Assembly (NCBI GenBank): GCA_964628285.1
Contig: CAZVNP010000012.1
Span: forward strand, 3,097-67,096
DNA: 64,000 bases
Direction: 5' to 3'
From: JAPLDP01 sp964628285
Lineage (GTDB): Bacteria > Bacteroidota > Bacteroidia > Bacteroidales > JAGONC01
The position numbers and the translations under genes are program-made. Below the pieces are notes generated by a model, which made no database searches, had not been told where the DNA came from, and saw nothing but the letters and a program-made list of their open reading frames with translations. Below are positions 60,478 to 64,000 of this stretch, in pieces (the first letter of the stretch is position 1; every line of letters starts with the position of its first letter).

Positions 60478-61047
60478 ATGGCCAAGACGGAATCGACATT
60501 TAAAAACATGTTCCTGGCGTTGTTCCTGATCTGTTCCATCGCCTCGCTGGCTTTGGCAGGGGTCTATCTGATCACCCTGGGGCCTATCACCAAGGCGCAG
60601 CAGGCCCGCAAGGAGAAGGCCATCAGGGAGGTGATACCTGATTTCGACACACTGGTGCCGAAAACCGTCAGGGTCGCCGGCAGCGACCAGGATGTCGTTC
60701 TTAATTATGGCTATAAAGACTCCGTGCTGGTGGGTGTGGCTGTGGAGACTTTCTCGACCAGGGGATATAACGGACTGATAAAGATCATGGTAGGTTTTTT
60801 GCCTGACGGCACCATCAACAAGATAGCCATTTTGCAACAGAAGGAGACGCCGGGCCTGGGCACGAAAATGGCATCACAGACCTTCACAGATCAATTCCAT
60901 GGCAGGACCCCTGCCTCGTACCGGCTGGCAGTGAAGAAAGACGGCGGTGATGTCGACGCCATCACCGCCGCCACCATCAGCTCCAGGGCTTTCTGCGACG
61001 CCGTGCAGCGGGCCTGGGATGTCTTACAAAAGCAGGGAGGACAATGA
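60478..61047 (+). CDS. rnfG: Rnf electron transport complex subunit G
   Basis: The 189-residue protein has one N-terminal membrane span (MFLALFLICSIASLALAGVYLI) and a periplasmic FMN domain. The attachment motif D-A-x-(S/T)-G-A-T appears as DAITAATISS with Thr166 as the likely FMN residue; the usual Gly is Ala. ETPGLGTKM is the family's conserved ring. It works next to RnfD on the outside. The stop overlaps the rnfE ATG by 4 bp (ATGA at 61044). Confidence 0.96.
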   Translation: MAKTESTFKNMFLALFLICSIASLALAGVYLITLGPITKAQQARKEKAIREVIPDFDTLVPKTVRVAGSDQDVVLNYGYKDSVLVGVAVETFSTRGYNGLIKIMVGFLPDGTINKIAILQQKETPGLGTKMASQTFTDQFHGRTPASYRLAVKKDGGDVDAITAATISSRAFCDAVQRAWDVLQKQGGQ

Positions 61048-61634
61048 GCATGAACCAGCTACAGAATCTCACCAAAGGCTTTTTCAGGGAGAACCCCATC
61101 TTTGTGCTGGTGCTGGGCATGTGCCCCACACTGGGCGTGACGACGCTGGCATCGAACGGCCTGGGCATGGGCCTGGCCACGACATTTGTCCTGGTCATGT
61201 CGAACCTCGTCATCTCGCTGGTCAAGGATCTGATCCCCGACAAAGTGAGAATACCGGCGTTCATCGTGATCATCGCCGCCTTTGTGACCATCGTTGACCT
61301 GGTGATGGCGGGTTTTGCCCCGGTACTGCATGAACGCCTGGGCATCTTCATCCCGTTGATCGTCGTCAACTGCATCGTGCTGGGACGCGCCGAAGCCTTC
61401 GCCTCCAGGAATAACATCTTCTCATCGGTCATCGACGGTCTGGGCATGGGTCTGGGATTCACCTTCGCCCTGATTTTACTCGGATCGATAAGAGAGGCCA
61501 TAGGCAACAGCTCTATTTTCGGATATAAATTTGTCCACGGCGACGGCATTTTACTGTTTGTCCTGTCGCCGGGGGCTTTTATAACACTTGGATTTTTGAT
61601 TGCGTTTATTAACAGGGTTAGAAAAGTGACATGA
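61044..61634 (+). CDS. rnfE: Rnf electron transport complex subunit E
   Basis: The 196-residue membrane protein has six spans and the RnfE/NqrD marks FFRENPIFVLVLGMCPTLGVT, IPAFIVIIAAFVTIVDLVM and FIPLIVVNCIVLGRAEAFA. With RnfA it builds the paired inverted membrane core, which holds a cluster between the two subunits. Translation is coupled to rnfG by the overlapping start. A 69 bp gap with a strong hairpin separates it from rnfA, unlike the tight spacing earlier in the operon. Confidence 0.97.
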   Translation: MSMNQLQNLTKGFFRENPIFVLVLGMCPTLGVTTLASNGLGMGLATTFVLVMSNLVISLVKDLIPDKVRIPAFIVIIAAFVTIVDLVMAGFAPVLHERLGIFIPLIVVNCIVLGRAEAFASRNNIFSSVIDGLGMGLGFTFALILLGSIREAIGNSSIFGYKFVHGDGILLFVLSPGAFITLGFLIAFINRVRKVT

Positions 61635-61657
61635 CCTCAACCCCAGGTTTCTAACAG

Positions 61658-61677
61658 GTCCCCGCTTTCGCGGGGAC
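61658..61677. repeat. hairpin between rnfE and rnfA
   Basis: GTCCCCGC-TTTC-GCGGGGAC is a perfect 8 bp stem with 4 nt loop, with outer CAACC (61638-61642) and GGTTG (61686-61690) arms. No T-run follows, so it is not a typical terminator. It resembles the third hairpin plus tail of the cloverleaf repeat at 56994-57025, read on the opposite strand. Confidence 0.75.
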
Positions 61678-61703
61678 AAGGGTAAGGTTGTAAATTAACG
61701 GAT

Positions 61704-62285
61704 ATGGAATACATTCTCATCATCATCTTCACCGTCTTCGTCAACAACATTGTGCTGGCGCAGTTCTTAGGCATCTGCCCTTTTCTGGGGGTGTCGAAGA
61801 AAACCTCCACGGCCCTGGGCATGAGCGGGGCCGTGATCTTTGTCATGGTGCTGGCCACGATGGTCACCTGGCTCATCAACCGTTACCTGCTCATCACCTT
61901 CCATCTTGCCTTCCTGCAGACGCTGGCCTTCATCCTGGTCATTGCCTTCCTTGTGCAGATGGTTGAGATCATGCTGAAGAAGGTCAGCCCGGCCCTCTTT
62001 CAGGCCCTGGGTATCTACCTGCCATTGATCACCACCAACTGCATCGTGCTGGGCGTGGCCATACAAACCATCAGCAAGCAATACAACCTGATGGAGGCGG
62101 TGGTGTTCGCCATCTCCAACGCGGCGGGATTTGGACTGGCCTTGCTTATCATGTCGGGCATACGGGAGCACCTCGAGCTGATGAACGTGCCCAAAGGCAT
62201 GCGCGGCGTGCCCATAGCTCTTGTCATCGCCGGCCTGCTGTCGATGGCGTTCATGGGGTTTGCCAACCTGGTGCACCTGAAGTGA
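61704..62285 (+). CDS. rnfA: Rnf electron transport complex subunit A
   Basis: The 193-residue, six-span protein is the RnfA/NqrE partner of RnfE: NNIVLAQFLGICPFLGVSKK at the N-terminus, then LGIYLPLITTNCIVLGVAIQ and FGLALLIMSGIREHLELMNVPKG. The Cys residues in the CPFLG and NCIVLG segments are those that hold the intramembrane iron-sulfur cluster in the family. It closes the rnf operon. The IS110-type element begins about 40 bp downstream. Confidence 0.97.
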   Translation: MEYILIIIFTVFVNNIVLAQFLGICPFLGVSKKTSTALGMSGAVIFVMVLATMVTWLINRYLLITFHLAFLQTLAFILVIAFLVQMVEIMLKKVSPALFQALGIYLPLITTNCIVLGVAIQTISKQYNLMEAVVFAISNAAGFGLALLIMSGIREHLELMNVPKGMRGVPIALVIAGLLSMAFMGFANLVHLK

Positions 62286-62288
62286 AAG

Positions 62289-62326
62289 ATGAGTTGATTA
62301 GCCGATTAGCTGATGTGCTGATTAGT
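62289..62326. repeat. word-type direct repeats (gattag)
   Basis: Three units of tgattag / cgattag / tgattag are spaced through this stretch, with gctgatgtgctg between. They resemble the repeat at 34058 and form the left flank of the IS110 element; the last unit ends at the probable element border. Confidence 0.5.
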
Positions 62327-62370
62327 CCCTCAATATGGAGCGATATGGCCCCTAATAGAATAACTTAGTG

Positions 62371-62544
62371 AATTTAAGCGTTGCCCCGTGCACTGAAAAC
62401 CGTCGCATCTATGATACTTTGATATCAATGATTAGTCTGGTTCTGTATGGTTTTAAGAGCCCCAATTGGCAGTTAGATGCCGTATAAGAGAATTAAACTC
62501 TAAAAAAACCAACAGGCACGGGGCTATTTTTAAACGCTTAAATT
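62371..62544 (+). ncRNA. candidate IS110 bridge RNA
   Basis: A 174 nt stretch before the transposase gene is closed by AATTTAAGCG (62371-62380) with CGCTTAAATT (62535-62544) and by GCCCCGTGC (62383-62391) with GCACGGGGC (62516-62524). Inside, GCATCTA/TAGATGC (62405-62411, 62474-62480) closes a loop of 62 nt holding TGATTAGTC (62429-62437), identical to the left flank at 62319-62327. Further on, TATAAGAGA (62483-62491) is identical to 63911-63919 at the right end. Known bridge RNAs (IS621, 177 nt) have a target loop then a donor loop in this order and place. The two matches do not give one clear shared core dinucleotide, so the guide assignment is tentative. Confidence 0.6.
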
Positions 62545-62551
62545 TAAAACT

Positions 62552-63898
62552 ATGAACAAAATTAAAACAAAAGCCGAGAAAGTGAAAAGGATTTCACAAT
62601 TACCGGTAATCAACCCGATAGTAGCCGGCATTGATGTGTCAGACAAAGAAATGGTTGTTGCATTCCTATTAATTCTGAACAATTGGAGGTACGGTCCTTT
62701 TGATGTTTTACCAGGGATCTTTACTTAATTGCAACGTGCTTAAAGGAAAATGGCATTACCTCCATAGCCATGGAAAGTACAGGTGTATATTGGGTGGCAT
62801 TGTTTCTTTTATTACAAGAATATGGTTTTGAGGTTTTTCTCGTAAATGCCAAACATGTAAAGAATGTAACTGGTAGGAAGGACGATGAAAGCGATGCAGA
62901 ATGGATACAGAAATTGCATAGCTGCGGATTACTCAGTGCAAGTTGCCAGCCCGACAATATGACACGCACATTACGCAGCATGGTACGCCACCGAAGGAAT
63001 CTGGTACAAACCTCATCGACTTACATAAACCGTATGTAAAAAAGCATTAGAGTTAATGAATATTAAGTTGCACACAATTATAAGCGATATAGATGGGAAA
63101 ACCGGAATGCGTATAATAGAAGCTATATTAGCTGGAGAGCGCAATCCGGAAATACTTGCCGATATGAGGGATAAGCATATAAAGGCCTCAAGAGAAGATA
63201 TCATAAAATCATTAGAAGGATACTGGACAACAGAACACCTGTTTGAACTTCGTCAGTGTTATGAGTTACACAAGCTCCACCTTCAAATAATCAAAGAATG
63301 CGACATGGAAATTGAAAAGCAATTGATTGAACAAATTGCATCAAAAAATGAAGGTGTTATATCTGATATTACACAAGTTGTAAGAAAAGCGTCCGGTAAG
63401 CATAAAGTACCCTTTAATCTGACAGTCGACCTTAAAGCAATATTGGGCGTGGATGTTACAGCGGTGTTTGGGATTAGCGAATTGAGCGCATTGACTATAA
63501 TGTCAGAAGTTGGCATGGATATGTCTAAATGGAAAACAGAGCATCATTTCACATCATGGTTGGGTTTGGCACCCAATACAAAAATATCAGGAGGCAAAGT
63601 GATAAGTAGCAAAATAGCAAAAAAGATACATCATGCAGGACAAGCTTTTCGGGTGGCAGCAAATAGTTTGTACAATAGTAAAAGTCCTTTAGGAGATCAC
63701 TACCGAAGAATACGGGCAAAGGCAGGTGCGCCAAAAGCAGTTGTTGCAACAGCAAGAAAACTTGCAATTATTTATTACAAGATGGTAGCAAATAAAGAAG
63801 CGTTTAATCCCAAAGCCTTAGACGATTATTATCAAAAATATAAACAGAAGAAAATCAATCAGCTAAAGAAGAAAATAGCCCAACTTGAAGCTGCTTAG
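62552..63898 (+). pseudogene. IS110-family DEDD transposase, frameshifted
   Basis: Read across its lesions, the product is about 448 residues. The RuvC-like part shows AGIDVSDKEMVV (Asp), SIAMESTGVYWV (Glu) and DDESDAEWIQKLH (Asp pair). The Transposase_20 part shows FTSWLGLAPNTKISGGK, with the Ser that acts as nucleophile in IS621-type recombinases. Three lesions are seen: loss of one base near 62657-62662 (GTTGCATTCC where GTTGCAATTCC is expected), an in-frame TGA at 62701-62703, and one extra base near 63037. The C-terminal 280 residues, from 63056, remain open. The gene cannot give a whole protein unless frameshifts are bypassed or are sequencing errors. Confidence 0.88.
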
Positions 63899-63945
63899 CA
63901 GATGAAGTTATATAAGAGAGATGGTATTATTATTTTTTGTTTGCC

Positions 63946-63960
63946 CGCGTTTGCAACGCG
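63946..63960. repeat. palindrome right of the IS110 element
   Basis: CGCGTT-TGC-AACGCG is a perfect 6 bp inverted repeat with a 3 nt centre in the A/T-poor stretch following the element. Such GC-rich palindromes are common intergenic repeats. Confidence 0.55.
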
Positions 63961-63973
63961 TGCCGCTTTTATA

Positions 63974-64000
63974 ACCTCATCCCCCCGGCCCCCTTCTCCT
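63974..64000. repeat. cloverleaf-like repeat (copy 2, cut by window end)
   Basis: The sequence from ACCTCATCCC to CTTCTCCT repeats the left part of 56917-56941 with two single-base length differences. The rest lies beyond the window. Confidence 0.75.

Larger units (their letters stand above)
62327..63920 (+). mobile_element. IS110-family insertion sequence, inactivated
   Basis: The element holds a candidate bridge RNA upstream of a broken DEDD transposase gene. Long noncoding sequence lies before the gene and only about 20 nt after it, which fits the IS110 group rather than IS1111. IS110 elements have no terminal inverted repeats, so borders are given only to within about 10 bp: the left from the end of the gattag flank, the right from the 9-nt match TATAAGAGA at 63911-63919. 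The DNA is A/T-rich relative to the rnf operon. Inferred length is about 1.6 kb. Confidence 0.7.

Noticed and set aside
62371..62544. riboswitch or tRNA-like leader for the transposase
   Set aside because: No known riboswitch core is seen and the place before an IS110 gene fits a bridge RNA better.

Overview
The window comes from a member of the Bacteroidota, most likely Bacteroidales-like. Evidence: many secreted proteins end in a type IX secretion (T9SS) sorting domain with a YPNP motif; several genes have Bacteroidota -7 promoter boxes (TAnnTTTG); the order purM-like, prfA, pyrF is kept; ResB and CcsA are fused, as are SecD and SecF; and there is a full Rnf complex. GC content is moderate through most of the window. 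The left 1.6 kb and the right-hand insertion sequence look richer in A+T.

Layout. 1-1.6 kb: two T9SS cargo genes, the first cut by the window edge. 1.8-9.4 kb (minus strand): a cytochrome c synthetase fusion, a LemA/TPM/TPM cluster, the HSP90 chaperone htpG, and a small RuvC-fold protein of unknown role. 9.5-20 kb: core housekeeping genes, namely ilvE, then on the minus strand pyrF, prfA, a purM-like gene, a PorE-like OmpA/PD40 protein, tatA and secDF. 20-27.5 kb: a secreted FG-GAP protein, a small lipoprotein, tRNA-Ala(CGC), and two tandem C10 (streptopain-type) proteases with CUB domains. 27.7-34 kb: hutI and ftcD of histidine breakdown, a long KamA-type radical SAM protein with a structured leader, and an HD-domain protein. 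34-57 kb: an accessory island of large T9SS-exported beta-propeller proteins, a DUF1573 protein, an SDR, an RseC-like protein, a tandem pair of unrecognised 780-residue proteins, a propeller histidine kinase with a LytTR regulator, a PQQ-repeat lipoprotein and a Cache lipoprotein. 57.2-62.3 kb: the complete Rnf operon rnfBCDGEA. 62.3-63.9 kb: a decayed IS110-family element whose upstream noncoding end looks like a bridge RNA.

How the genes work together. SecDF and TatA move proteins across the inner membrane. The PorE-like protein and the many YPNP-tailed proteins point to T9SS export across the outer membrane, although no core T9SS channel gene lies in the window. CcsBA matures c-type cytochromes. 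Rnf couples ferredoxin and NAD redox to an ion gradient. The RseC-like gene, often next to rnf in this phylum, lies about 15 kb away, and the island of secreted proteins fills the gap.

The most interesting signals are the candidate bridge RNA of the IS110 element (174 nt, closed by long complementary arms, with two 9-nt matches to the element's own flanks), an apparently dead retropepsin-like domain on the PorE-like protein, and several families of intergenic inverted repeats, one of which folds as a DNA cloverleaf and recurs at the right edge.
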